Shown here piece after piece: positions 23,903-32,010 of a stretch of DNA of 64,000 nt. The position numbers and the translations under genes were made by a program. The notes under the pieces were generated by a model that was not told where the DNA came from, searched no databases, and was given only the letters and a program-made list of their open reading frames with translations. The stretch comes from Sporolituus thermophilus DSM 23256 (GTDB lineage Bacteria > Bacillota > Negativicutes > Sporomusales > Thermosinaceae), in NCBI RefSeq assembly GCF_900102435.1, contig NZ_FNBU01000002.1, positions 124,001 through 188,000 of the forward strand, written 5' to 3'. How positions within the stretch are numbered: the first letter of the stretch is position 1; each line of letters starts with the position of its first letter.

Positions 23903-24010
23903 GCCGACGAGGTTAGCTGACGGGTTAGGGTTGAAGGCCCCCCACTCCTAAAGAGTTTCACCCCAAAAATGGTTCCCCCGCTCCTGAGCTGGATTAGGCT
24001 TTATATAGCT
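23903..24010 (-). ncRNA. c-di-AMP riboswitch (ydaO/yuaA class)
   Basis: On the minus strand the conserved blocks appear in order: GCCTAATCC, GGAGCGGGGGAACCA, TTGGGGTGAAAC, TTCAACCCTAACCCGTCAGC and TAACCTCGTCGGC, with the closing GCC/GGC pair. This is the ydaO-yuaA consensus as I know it. It ends about 20 bases before the start of the NlpC/P60 gene. Binding of c-di-AMP normally turns such hydrolase genes off. Confidence 0.93.
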
Positions 24011-24149
24011 CACCTGAATTATTCGCTATTATTGTGCATAATCCTTCTAAATGGTTTTTCTTGAAAAAAATTCCAGGTTATCATTTTTTGCTATATCTAC
24101 AGGAAATCGACGCTTCATCAGCGAATTGCTAGGCGAAAGGAGTGTCGCC

Positions 24150-25247
24150 ATGCTTTCCGACGCATTTCGTCGCCAAATAGAAAGAAAAATTGCAGAAGGA
24201 ATTCGGTTGTCCCGCGACGAAGGACTCGCTCTCCTCCACTCACATGATTTGGCCTGGCTAGGCTACCTTGCCAACAAGGTTCGACAACGGGTCAGCGGCG
24301 ACTATGTATATTTTAATGTTAACCGGCATGTTAACCTGACAAACGTTTGCACTGCCCGCTGTAAATTTTGCGCTTTCGGCTGCGACGCCTCCAGTCCGCA
24401 GGCCTACAGCATGACCAAAGAACATGTCCTCCGTATCGCCCGCCAAGCCGCTGAGGACCCTGATTTGCGCGAACTTCACATCGTAAGCGGGTTACACCCC
24501 GAATGGCCTTTTGAATATTATGTTGATATTATTGCCACCGTTAAAGAAGCCGTCCCCCGTCTGCATCTTAAGGCCTTTACCGCTGTCGAAATTCACCATT
24601 TTGCCAAGATATCCGGCAAATCGGTGGAAGAAGTGCTGAAAACCCTGAAGGCGGCCGGCCTTGGGTCTATGCCGGGAGGAGGAGCGGAAATCTTTAGTCC
24701 CCGGGTGCGGAACCTTCTCTGCCCCAATAAAGCCAGCGGTGAAGACTGGCTCGCTATCATCCGTACGGCCCACCGTCTCGGTATCCGGACAAATGCCAGC
24801 ATGCTCTATGGTCATATCGAAACACCGGAGGAACGTATTGACCACCTTTTGGCGCTTCGCGACCTGCAGGATGAGACCGGTGGTTTCCAAACGTTTATCG
24901 GCCTGGCCTTCCACCCGAAAAATACGGAACTGGAAAACCAGGTCGTGAGGGTTCCGGCCTGGGAAGATTTGAAAATGGTGGCGCTTGCCCGGCTCATGCT
25001 CGATAACTTTAAACACATCAAAGCTTATTGGGTTATGCTTACACTGCCGGTTGCCCAGCTGGCGCTGGCCTTTGGCGCCAATGATCTTGATGGTACGGTA
25101 AGTGAGGAAAAAATCACGCATGCGGCCGGCGGCAAGTCTGAACGGTCACTAAGCATCGAACAACTGGTCAATGTCATCCGTCAAGCCGGACGCATACCTG
25201 TTGAGCGGGATTCACTATATAATATTGTTAAAATTTACAGGCAATAA
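24150..25247 (+). CDS. mqnE: Aminofutalosine synthase MqnE (radical SAM)
   Basis: 365 residues from the ATG at 24150 with GAAAGGAG upstream; an earlier in-frame ATG at 24051 has no site. Radical SAM cluster C67xxxC71xxC74 (CTARCKFCAFG), then HIVSGLHPEWPFEYY, GSMPGGGAEIF and TNASMLYGHIET, all typical of MqnE. It joins 3-[(1-carboxyvinyl)oxy]benzoate to SAM to give 6-amino-6-deoxyfutalosine in the futalosine route to menaquinone. It stands alone here; the other mqn genes must be elsewhere. Confidence 0.93.
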   Translation: MLSDAFRRQIERKIAEGIRLSRDEGLALLHSHDLAWLGYLANKVRQRVSGDYVYFNVNRHVNLTNVCTARCKFCAFGCDASSPQAYSMTKEHVLRIARQAAEDPDLRELHIVSGLHPEWPFEYYVDIIATVKEAVPRLHLKAFTAVEIHHFAKISGKSVEEVLKTLKAAGLGSMPGGGAEIFSPRVRNLLCPNKASGEDWLAIIRTAHRLGIRTNASMLYGHIETPEERIDHLLALRDLQDETGGFQTFIGLAFHPKNTELENQVVRVPAWEDLKMVALARLMLDNFKHIKAYWVMLTLPVAQLALAFGANDLDGTVSEEKITHAAGGKSERSLSIEQLVNVIRQAGRIPVERDSLYNIVKIYRQ

Positions 25248-25275
25248 AAAACGGCCTTTTTTCTCGGCAAATTTA

Positions 25276-25671
25276 TTACCTGTTGATATCTTGCCGCAAT
25301 ACCGCCGCGCCGTGTAGGTATACATGCTTGATCTTCTCCTGGGGAAGGTCGGTATTCCATAATATGAGAACGCGGATGCACCTAGCCAAACCTGTAGGAT
25401 TATCAATTTCCTGGGTGCCGAATAGCGGCACTTCCGTCCAACCCAAAACCCGGGCCCCTGCAGCAGGATACATGCTATTTAAATCGGGCGTCGAACTGAA
25501 AATTACCGCCCCGATATCGGCCGTTTCGATACCGTTCTCCCGGACAAGAACTGTCAGCAGTTCGCGTACTCGCTCCTGTATACTTTCCGGCGTATTCGCA
25601 TCTACCGTTGTCGCTCCCCGGACGCCACGCAGCAACGTGACCGCTCCTTTCCGCCTGTTTATTTTATTCAT
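25276..25671 (-). CDS. aroH: Chorismate mutase, AroH type
   Basis: 131 residues. The AroH fold is recognised from LLRGVRGATTVDANTPESI near the N-terminus (Arg for substrate), FSSTPDLNSMYPAAGAR and CIRVLILWNTD...HVYLHGAAVLR. It converts chorismate to prephenate. The start directly follows the stop of the Cys-rich gene upstream. Convergent with mqnE, which also draws on the chorismate pool. Confidence 0.93.
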   Translation of the reverse strand: MNKINRRKGAVTLLRGVRGATTVDANTPESIQERVRELLTVLVRENGIETADIGAVIFSSTPDLNSMYPAAGARVLGWTEVPLFGTQEIDNPTGLARCIRVLILWNTDLPQEKIKHVYLHGAAVLRQDINR

Positions 25672-26007
25672 TTATTCGTTGTTTTGTTCGTTTTTCCTTT
25701 CGTCACTGGGTTTATTACATCGGCAAGAACCGCAATAGTGACATTTCCACCAGCCGCATTCGGGACATACTTCATTTTTGTCCGTCAATTCAATGTAACG
25801 GCCTTCCTGACTGTCTTTCCAGCAAAAAGCGCTACCGCGGCCTTTATAAAGTTTTACAGCATAGGCATCCACCCATAGCCGCTGCCCAAACAGCGTAATT
25901 AATAGTTCTTTGTGGCCTGTTGTTTCATTTTTTTGAAAACCCTCTACCGGGAATTTTTCTTCAACATCTTTTAAAGTTAAGCAGACAAATAAATTTTTAA
26001 AATTCAT
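25672..26007 (-). CDS. Uncharacterised Cys-rich protein
   Basis: 111 residues. The N-terminal 85 residues look like a small alpha/beta domain. The C-terminus carries CPECGWWKCHYCGSCRC (about 81-97), probably binding one or two zinc ions, and a polar tail. I do not recognise a family. It lies between spoIVB and aroH, the place that holds spo0A after spoIVB in Bacillus. Its stop abuts the aroH start, so they are likely co-transcribed. Confidence 0.65.
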   Translation of the reverse strand: MNFKNLFVCLTLKDVEEKFPVEGFQKNETTGHKELLITLFGQRLWVDAYAVKLYKGRGSAFCWKDSQEGRYIELTDKNEVCPECGWWKCHYCGSCRCNKPSDERKNEQNNE

Positions 26008-26054
26008 GTTCTTCCCCCCATAATATAATTTATGAGGAGAAACAATCTTTAGTG

Positions 26055-27413
26055 CTAAGCCGCTACCGGGTACATAAATAAGCCAGAAAAACTAAATAGT
26101 TTTCTGGCCGTTTGTTTTTCTTTTTTCGGCAGCAGACCACTTTCCATCAGCATCCAGTCGACAAAGCAACCATATCCCCGCGTTGGGTCGTGAATAAAGA
26201 CATGGGTTACCGCACCGACGATTTTGCCATTTTGAATAATAGGGCTGCCGCTCATGCCTTGGACAATGCCGCCGGTCTTTTCAAGCAATCGACTGTCGGT
26301 CACTTTAATTACCAAACCTTTGCCTTCCGGTACGGCCTGAAGATTTACTTTTTGGATTTCAATGCTGAACCGCTCAATAGTCTGCCCGTCAATCACGGTC
26401 AGCATTTCGGCCGGGCCTGTTTGCACTTGGCTCATCGACGCCACGGCGATAGCCTCATGAAATAAGTTGTTTTCAACCAGCGTTTCCAGTTTACCGTAAA
26501 TGCCAAAGGGCGTGTTTTTACGGATGTCACCCAGCATTTGTCCTTCTTCAATAAAAACGCCGATTTTTTCCCCGGGCTGGCCCCGTTTACCGTGCTGAAT
26601 ACCCGACACGGTTGCCAGGACAATTTTGCCTTGTTCACAATCAATGGGTTGGTTGGTATCCGAATCGGTAATTACATGGCCCAAAGCGCCATATGTCCGG
26701 GATACGGGTTCATAAAAAGTTAATGTACCCACACCTGCTGCGCTATCGCGGACAAAAAGACCGATACGATATCTTTTGGTGTCGCTGCATAAAACGGGTG
26801 TCACCGTGACTTGCGCGCGGGAATCGCCCCGTTTTATTAAAATATCTACCGGACTTTTTTCTTTGCCGGCCTCATTGATGATTTCCGCCACTTGGGCATC
26901 GCTATTAACCGGGGTACCGTTAATGCTTAAAATGATGTCCCCCACAGCGATACCAGCGTCTTTGGCAGGAGTGTAATATTGGCCGTCTTGGCTGAGAACC
27001 GGCGAATTGCCAACTACTATCACTCCCTGCGAGTGAAGGACGACCCCGATGGAGTGACCCCCCGGTACTAGTTTAAGCGGTGGCGTCACATCCACTTGCA
27101 CTGTCCGCACGGGAATAAGGCCGAGCAACCTAAACTCGACAACTGCTTTACCCAGTTTAACCGGCTGCAGCGACACCGGCCGGGATAGGGCATACAGCGG
27201 CGTATCGGAATGAAGGCGAATGCTTGAGTCAAAATCGGAATTGACTGTTACCGTCAACGGAAAATTGACGGTAAACAACGCCGTTTCCCCTTCAATTATA
27301 CGCATATGGGGAGGAAGACTATAAATATAGCGGAACTGCGGCGTCAAGCAAAAGGCGACAATACAAATCGCAATTACAATTCCAGTCACAAAGCGCCAGT
27401 TGATGCCTCTCAT
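26055..27413 (-). CDS. spoIVB: SpoIVB serine peptidase
   Basis: 452 residues. N-terminal membrane anchor (about 9-24), PDZ domain (about 115-205, with VVGNSPVL, GIAVGDIILSINGTPV), then S55 peptidase domain with His246 (YGALGH) and the Ser motif GMSGSP (388-390). Secreted from the forespore, it cleaves SpoIVFA and so starts pro-sigma-K processing. The last 20 codons run over a hairpin (CCAGAAAACT / AGTTTTTCTGG) and may be a lineage extension. Confidence 0.93.
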   Translation of the reverse strand: MRGINWRFVTGIVIAICIVAFCLTPQFRYIYSLPPHMRIIEGETALFTVNFPLTVTVNSDFDSSIRLHSDTPLYALSRPVSLQPVKLGKAVVEFRLLGLIPVRTVQVDVTPPLKLVPGGHSIGVVLHSQGVIVVGNSPVLSQDGQYYTPAKDAGIAVGDIILSINGTPVNSDAQVAEIINEAGKEKSPVDILIKRGDSRAQVTVTPVLCSDTKRYRIGLFVRDSAAGVGTLTFYEPVSRTYGALGHVITDSDTNQPIDCEQGKIVLATVSGIQHGKRGQPGEKIGVFIEEGQMLGDIRKNTPFGIYGKLETLVENNLFHEAIAVASMSQVQTGPAEMLTVIDGQTIERFSIEIQKVNLQAVPEGKGLVIKVTDSRLLEKTGGIVQGMSGSPIIQNGKIVGAVTHVFIHDPTRGYGCFVDWMLMESGLLPKKEKQTARKLFSFSGLFMYPVAA

Positions 27414-27436
27414 ACCCTTGCCATCACTCCCTGCAT

Positions 27437-27465
27437 TAAATTCCCAGGTGCGGACATCGTTATGC
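27437..27465 (-). promoter_or_regulatory. Candidate forespore (sigma-F/G) promoter of spoIVB
   Basis: GCATA (27461-27465) and GGGAATTTA (27437-27445) are separated by 15 bases and lie just before the spoIVB start. Sigma-F prefers GYATA and GGnnAnnnT with similar spacing; the last -10 base does not fit. spoIVB is forespore-expressed in Bacillus. Tentative. Confidence 0.35.
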
Positions 27466-27571
27466 TGTTTTTTGTTGACCTGATTTTATAAATTCCCGAA
27501 AGAATTCGGGATTATTCCGGAATTTATAGTATAAATTGACTTTAAGCGAGATCTACTCTGTTTTTCGAGAA

Positions 27572-27605
27572 AAATAAAGCGCAAGCTCACGCTTGCGCTT
27601 TATTT
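27572..27605 (-). terminator. Intrinsic terminator of the asp23-to-recN transcript
   Basis: A perfect 15-bp stem (27572-27586 with 27591-27605), 4-base loop and T-rich trailing sequence. The recN stop codon lies in the loop/stem. This separates the housekeeping run from spoIVB. Confidence 0.8.
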
Positions 27606-29299
27606 TTCCATTTTTCTTTTTTTCGTTTTGCCAGGGCCACCATCTCCCTGGCATTTTCGATAGCCAAGTCGGTCAGATTGTCACCGGCTACCATACGGGT
27701 AAGCTCCAGAACCCGCTCTGTTTCGTCCAGCGCTTGAACACGGGTCGTGGTCCGCTCCTGCTCCACTTCTTTGCGTATGAGGATGTGATGGTCAGCCATA
27801 CAGGCAAGCTGCGGTAGATGCGTGATGCATAATACTTGTTTATCAGCGGCGACTAAGGCAATCTTTTCCGCAACCATTTGGGCAGTCTGACCGCCTATGC
27901 CGGCATCCACTTCGTCAAAGACCATTACCCCGGCTTCGTCACGGCTGGCGCATACCGTCTTTACTGCCAGGGCGATACGGGACAATTCACCGCCTGAAGC
28001 TACCTTATGCAGCGGCTTAGGCTCCTCGCCGGGGTTGGCGGAAAAGAGCAGCATCGCTTCATTGCACCCCCGGGGCGCAAGCTGTGCCGTTTTTGTTATT
28101 TGCACGACAAAGCGGGCTTTCGGCATACCGAGATCCTGCAGGTGGCGGCTTACTTCGGCGGCAAGCTGTTTGGCCGCCCGCTGGCGCAGGGCATCCAGTT
28201 CATCGGCCGCCTGCCGCGCCCGTTCCTCCAGACGCTGCTTACGCGCCGAAAGTTCGGCCATATGTTCGTCAAAATGCGTCAGTACGGCCAATTCGCTAAG
28301 TGCCTGCTGATAATAAGCTAGGACCTCATTAATGGTAGCGCCGTACTTTTTCTTTAACTTTTGAATTAAGTCCTGCCGCTCCTGAAGCTGATCAAGCCGC
28401 CGGGGCTCAAAATCAATAGTTTCGCTGTGCCGCCGGATATCGCCGGCGGCTTCTTCAAGTTGATAAAACGCTTCGGTGATAATATCGGCCTGTTTTTGAA
28501 TGCGCGGATCAAAACGCGCCGCCGTTTCCAGCTCCCGCTTAGCGTCGGCAAGTAGGGGCAGCACTCCGCCGCCTCCTTTTGGCCCCTGCTGTAATAGAGT
28601 ATAGGCACGGCTCAGGGCGGTGGCAATTTTTTCGGCATTGGCCAAGACGCGGATTTCTTGATCCAACGCCTCATCTTCGCCCGGTTTCAAGCAGGCCGCG
28701 GCGATTTCCTCCGTCTGCCAGTTTAGCATATCAAGACGCTGCATTCGCTCCCGCGCCAGCTTTTCCGCCTTGAGAAGTTCATCCCTGACCCCCGTCCATT
28801 CCTGGTAAATCTGGCTATATTCCCCAAGTTTGGCTTCAATACGGGGATCGGAGCCATCCACCAACGTCAGGTAGGAATCAGGCCGGAGCATAGTCTGGTT
28901 TTCGTGCTGTCCGTGCATGTCCACCAGTTTGCCGCCCAGTTCCCGTAAGACAGACAAAGGTACCTGACAACCGTTAACGATAATGGTATTTTTACCGCTG
29001 CGGGTGTAGCGGCGGCTAATGATTAACTGCCCCTCTTCAACCGGAATACCCTGCTCTTCCAGCAAAGCGGCCACACCGCCGGCGGCGCCAATTTCAAAAA
29101 CCGCTTCCACCCGAAAATATTCGCAGCCGCTACGGATTAAGTCAGTGGAAGTACGGCTTCCCAGCAAAGTATTAAGCGCATCGATCAGGATGGATTTGCC
29201 TGCTCCCGTCTCGCCGGTGAGAATGTTAAGCCCGGGCGCAAATTCAACTTGAGCTTGGTCGATGAGGGCAAAATTGGTGACTGTCAATGATTTTAACAT
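27587..29299 (-). CDS. recN: DNA repair protein RecN
   Basis: 570 residues, SMC-like. Walker A GETGAGKSIL near residue 29, long coiled-coil arms (about 170-220 and 290-365), ABC signature (VASGGELSRIALAVK) and Walker B (VMVFDEVDAGIGG). It holds broken DNA ends together for recombinational repair. recN next to argR, tlyA and spoIVB is conserved in Firmicutes. Confidence 0.96.
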   Translation of the reverse strand: MLKSLTVTNFALIDQAQVEFAPGLNILTGETGAGKSILIDALNTLLGSRTSTDLIRSGCEYFRVEAVFEIGAAGGVAALLEEQGIPVEEGQLIISRRYTRSGKNTIIVNGCQVPLSVLRELGGKLVDMHGQHENQTMLRPDSYLTLVDGSDPRIEAKLGEYSQIYQEWTGVRDELLKAEKLARERMQRLDMLNWQTEEIAAACLKPGEDEALDQEIRVLANAEKIATALSRAYTLLQQGPKGGGGVLPLLADAKRELETAARFDPRIQKQADIITEAFYQLEEAAGDIRRHSETIDFEPRRLDQLQERQDLIQKLKKKYGATINEVLAYYQQALSELAVLTHFDEHMAELSARKQRLEERARQAADELDALRQRAAKQLAAEVSRHLQDLGMPKARFVVQITKTAQLAPRGCNEAMLLFSANPGEEPKPLHKVASGGELSRIALAVKTVCASRDEAGVMVFDEVDAGIGGQTAQMVAEKIALVAADKQVLCITHLPQLACMADHHILIRKEVEQERTTTRVQALDETERVLELTRMVAGDNLTDLAIENAREMVALAKRKKEKWKNKAQA

Positions 29300-29314
29300 G
29301 CCAATCCTCTCCCG

Positions 29315-29776
29315 TCACTGTAGCAGTGCCTGGAATTTGGCCAACACCTCATTTACAGCTTCCGGCGGCTTGACCAGAACAAAAATTGTATCATCGCCCG
29401 CTACACTACCGATGACTTCCGACCATTTAGCGTGGTCAATGGTAGAAGCTACCGCCTGAGCGGTTCCAGGTAGTGTTTTAATGACAATGATATTTGTGCT
29501 AAAGTCTAAACCGATGACAGAGTCCTGGAAAATGCGCGCCATCCGCGACTGGGAATAGATGACGCTTTGCTCCGGCGGAAAAGCATACCGGTACCGCCCG
29601 TCGCCGGTAGGTACCTTAATCAGCATAAGCTCTTTGATGTCGCGTGAAACGGTGGCCTGGGTAACCTCAATGTTCTCTTTGCGTAGAGCTTCCGCCAGTT
29701 CTTCCTGGGTCTCTATGATCTGGCGTTCAATGATTTCTTTGATTTTCGCGTGACGTAGCGCCTTCACGCACTTCAC
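29315..29776 (-). CDS. argR: Arginine repressor ArgR
   Basis: 153 residues. N-terminal winged HTH (IKEIIERQIIETQEELAEAL...TQATVSRDIKEL) and C-terminal oligomerisation/arginine-binding domain (LPGTAQAVASTIDH, SVAGDDTIFVLV). It represses arginine synthesis and activates catabolism with arginine bound. It overlaps mnmM by four bases. Confidence 0.95.
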   Translation of the reverse strand: MKCVKALRHAKIKEIIERQIIETQEELAEALRKENIEVTQATVSRDIKELMLIKVPTGDGRYRYAFPPEQSVIYSQSRMARIFQDSVIGLDFSTNIIVIKTLPGTAQAVASTIDHAKWSEVIGSVAGDDTIFVLVKPPEAVNEVLAKFQALLQ

Positions 29777-30339
29777 CCCGTTCTCTCGACAATATATAAA
29801 ACCGGTGGATTGTTAACCTGGTTTACCATTTGCCAGCAAGCCACGGTATACAGTTTTTGCGGCAGCGCGGCCAAGAAGCTGCGCACGGCCAGCTCTTCCC
29901 GCCGCCCCATATCATGGCCGGGATAGGCCACAATGGAAATTATACCCGTTGGCTTTAGCAGCGCCAAGAGCTGGTTTAACGCCGCCACCGTCGTATTCGG
30001 CATAGTTGTCACGGTATGATCCCCGCCCGGGAGATAGCCCAGGTTAAACATTGCTGCATCCACCGGACTTTTTACAAAATCGGCAATATGGACATGACTG
30101 GCGAGGATAAACTTTACTTTTCTCGCCTGGCCATGATCCGCGAGTAACGCCTGCGTTTTGTCCAAAGCGGTTTGTTGGATGTCAAAAGCCCAGATAACAG
30201 CATCAGGCGGGGTATTAGTTGCCAAAAAAAGGGTGTCCTTGCCGTTACCGGCCGTCGCATCGATTACATTATAGGCGTTTTTTAACTTGGGCAATAGCAA
30301 GGCGTGCGCCATTTTCACCGCATTAACGATTTGTCCCAT
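29773..30339 (-). CDS. mnmM: tRNA wobble-uridine methyltransferase MnmM (YtqB family)
   Basis: 188 residues. SAM-binding VIDATAGNGKDTLFLA near residue 25, then FDIQQTALDKT, FNLGYLPGGDH (catalytic-type loop) and IVAYPGHDMG. This is the rRNA_methylase/YtqB family; in Bacillus it makes mnm5s2U34 from nm5s2U34. MnmA, which adds the 2-thio group at the same base, lies at the right edge of this window. Confidence 0.88.
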   Translation of the reverse strand: MGQIVNAVKMAHALLLPKLKNAYNVIDATAGNGKDTLFLATNTPPDAVIWAFDIQQTALDKTQALLADHGQARKVKFILASHVHIADFVKSPVDAAMFNLGYLPGGDHTVTTMPNTTVAALNQLLALLKPTGIISIVAYPGHDMGRREELAVRSFLAALPQKLYTVACWQMVNQVNNPPVLYIVERTG

Positions 30340-31191
30340 CTATCTCCCCGCCGTCAGTTTAGTATAAACCGTCTCGTAATAGCCGGCGCGGTTAAAGCGG
30401 ATAAATTTGGCCCGATACCGGGACCGGCGCACGATAATGGTATCATTTGGTTGGAGGGCATGAACCGTCTGGCCGTCCATGGTCAGGACGATGTCCTGAT
30501 GCGTAGCATACACCGTTACTTTTATTTCTTCCGTTTCCGCGACAATCAGCGAACGGGAATGGAGCGTATGGGGACAAATAGGGGTAAGAACAATAACCTT
30601 AAGGCCGGGGCTGACGATAGGACCGCCGGCAGACAAAGAATATCCCGTTGAACCCGTCGGGGTGGCGATGATGAGACCATCAGCCGGATAGTTAGCAGTA
30701 AGCTGGCCGTCGATGTATAAGTTAAGCCTGATCATGCGGGCAAAACCGCCTTTCGTCACGACCACGTCATTAACCGCCGAAGAGACGAAAATGCTCTTGC
30801 CCTGCCGGAAAATGCTGGCGTCCAACATCAGCCTCTCCTCAATGCTATATTGGCCAGCTACCAGTCGGTCCAAAGCCTGATTGACTTCTGACGGTTCAAC
30901 CTCGGTAAGAAACCCGAGCTGCCCCATATTGATACCGCAGACCGGGATGCCAAACGGCGCCGCCACTCGCGCCGTGCTTAGCAGCGTTCCATCGCCGCCT
31001 AAAGTAACGGCCACCGCAATTTCTTTCAGCATTCGCTCCCGCGCCACACCTAACTCCGGATACCCCATTTCTTCGGCAGCATCGGCTGGTAGCGCCACTT
31101 CCGCCCCCCGTTCCAGCAGGCGCTGTACCACCAAGCCTAAAACGGCACTAATTCCCTGCTTTTGCACATGGGGAAATATGCCTATCTTCAC
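30340..31191 (-). CDS. nadK: NAD kinase NadK
   Basis: 283 residues. GGDGTLLSTAR (NAD kinase motif with the key Asp), NMGQLGFLTE, and the adenine-binding TPTGSTGYSLSAGGPIV are present. It phosphorylates NAD to NADP. It follows tlyA by 12 bases and its stop abuts mnmM. Confidence 0.95.
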   Translation of the reverse strand: MKIGIFPHVQKQGISAVLGLVVQRLLERGAEVALPADAAEEMGYPELGVARERMLKEIAVAVTLGGDGTLLSTARVAAPFGIPVCGINMGQLGFLTEVEPSEVNQALDRLVAGQYSIEERLMLDASIFRQGKSIFVSSAVNDVVVTKGGFARMIRLNLYIDGQLTANYPADGLIIATPTGSTGYSLSAGGPIVSPGLKVIVLTPICPHTLHSRSLIVAETEEIKVTVYATHQDIVLTMDGQTVHALQPNDTIIVRRSRYRAKFIRFNRAGYYETVYTKLTAGR

Positions 31192-31203
31192 TGTCGCGCC
31201 TCC

Positions 31204-32010
31204 CTAATCCGCCAGGCTGCCGTGCGCCTCTCGCACAACCTCAGCGATGGTATCGTCGTTTATCAGACTTGGGTGACCGGTTTTGGCCAGGTGCAGCAAA
31301 TATTCGATGTTCCCCTCCGGCCCCTTGATCGGCGAAAACGTGAGACCGACCGGGTTTAGTCCCTGCGTTTCGGCAAAGCGAACCACGGCGCTAATCACTT
31401 CCTTATGCGTATTGGGGTCGCGCACCACACCTTTTTTGCCTACCTTTTCACGACCTGCTTCAAACTGGGGCTTTATGAGCGCCACAATCTGCCCGTCCGG
31501 AAGTAATAATTCTTTGGCGACAGGCAACACTTTGGTCAGGGAAATAAACGATACGTCGATAGTGACAAAATCCACCTGACTGCCCAGGTCGGCCGTCGTT
31601 ACCCCGCGGATATTGGTTCGCTCCATATTGACTACCCGGTGATCATTGCGCAATGACCAAGCCAGTTGACCATACCCTACGTCAATGGCATATACGCGCA
31701 CGGCGCCATGTTTAAGGGCGCAGTCAGTGAACCCTCCCGTCGAAGCGCCGATATCCGCCACCGTTTTGCCTGTCAAGTCAATGCCAAATGTTCGCAGGGC
31801 CTTCTCCAGTTTCAAGCCGCCGCGACTTACATAGCCAATACTGTCCCCGGTCACTACGATGTTGGCCGTCAGCGAAACCATGGCGCCAGCCTTGTCCACT
31901 CTTTGCCCATCAACCAGCACGAGCCCGGCCATTATCCAGGCTTTAGCCCGCTCCCGGCTCGCCGCCAGACCGCGCTCGACCAGTAAAACATCTAAACGCT
32001 CCTTTGCCAT
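31204..32010 (-). CDS. tlyA: TlyA-family rRNA 2'-O-methyltransferase
   Basis: 268 residues. N-terminal S4 RNA-binding domain (LDVLLVERGLAASRERAKAWIMAGLV) followed by an FtsJ-like domain with VADIGASTGGFTDCAL, AIDVGYGQL and DVSFISLTKVL. Family members methylate 16S and 23S rRNA; some are also called hemolysin A. It starts one base after the dxs stop. Confidence 0.93.
   Translation of the reverse strand: MAKERLDVLLVERGLAASRERAKAWIMAGLVLVDGQRVDKAGAMVSLTANIVVTGDSIGYVSRGGLKLEKALRTFGIDLTGKTVADIGASTGGFTDCALKHGAVRVYAIDVGYGQLAWSLRNDHRVVNMERTNIRGVTTADLGSQVDFVTIDVSFISLTKVLPVAKELLLPDGQIVALIKPQFEAGREKVGKKGVVRDPNTHKEVISAVVRFAETQGLNPVGLTFSPIKGPEGNIEYLLHLAKTGHPSLINDDTIAEVVREAHGSLAD

Noticed and set aside
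25246-25266. Possible terminator after mqnE (A run, GGCC, T run)
   Set aside because: The only stem would have a loop of about four bases within GGCC and weak A-T pairs.
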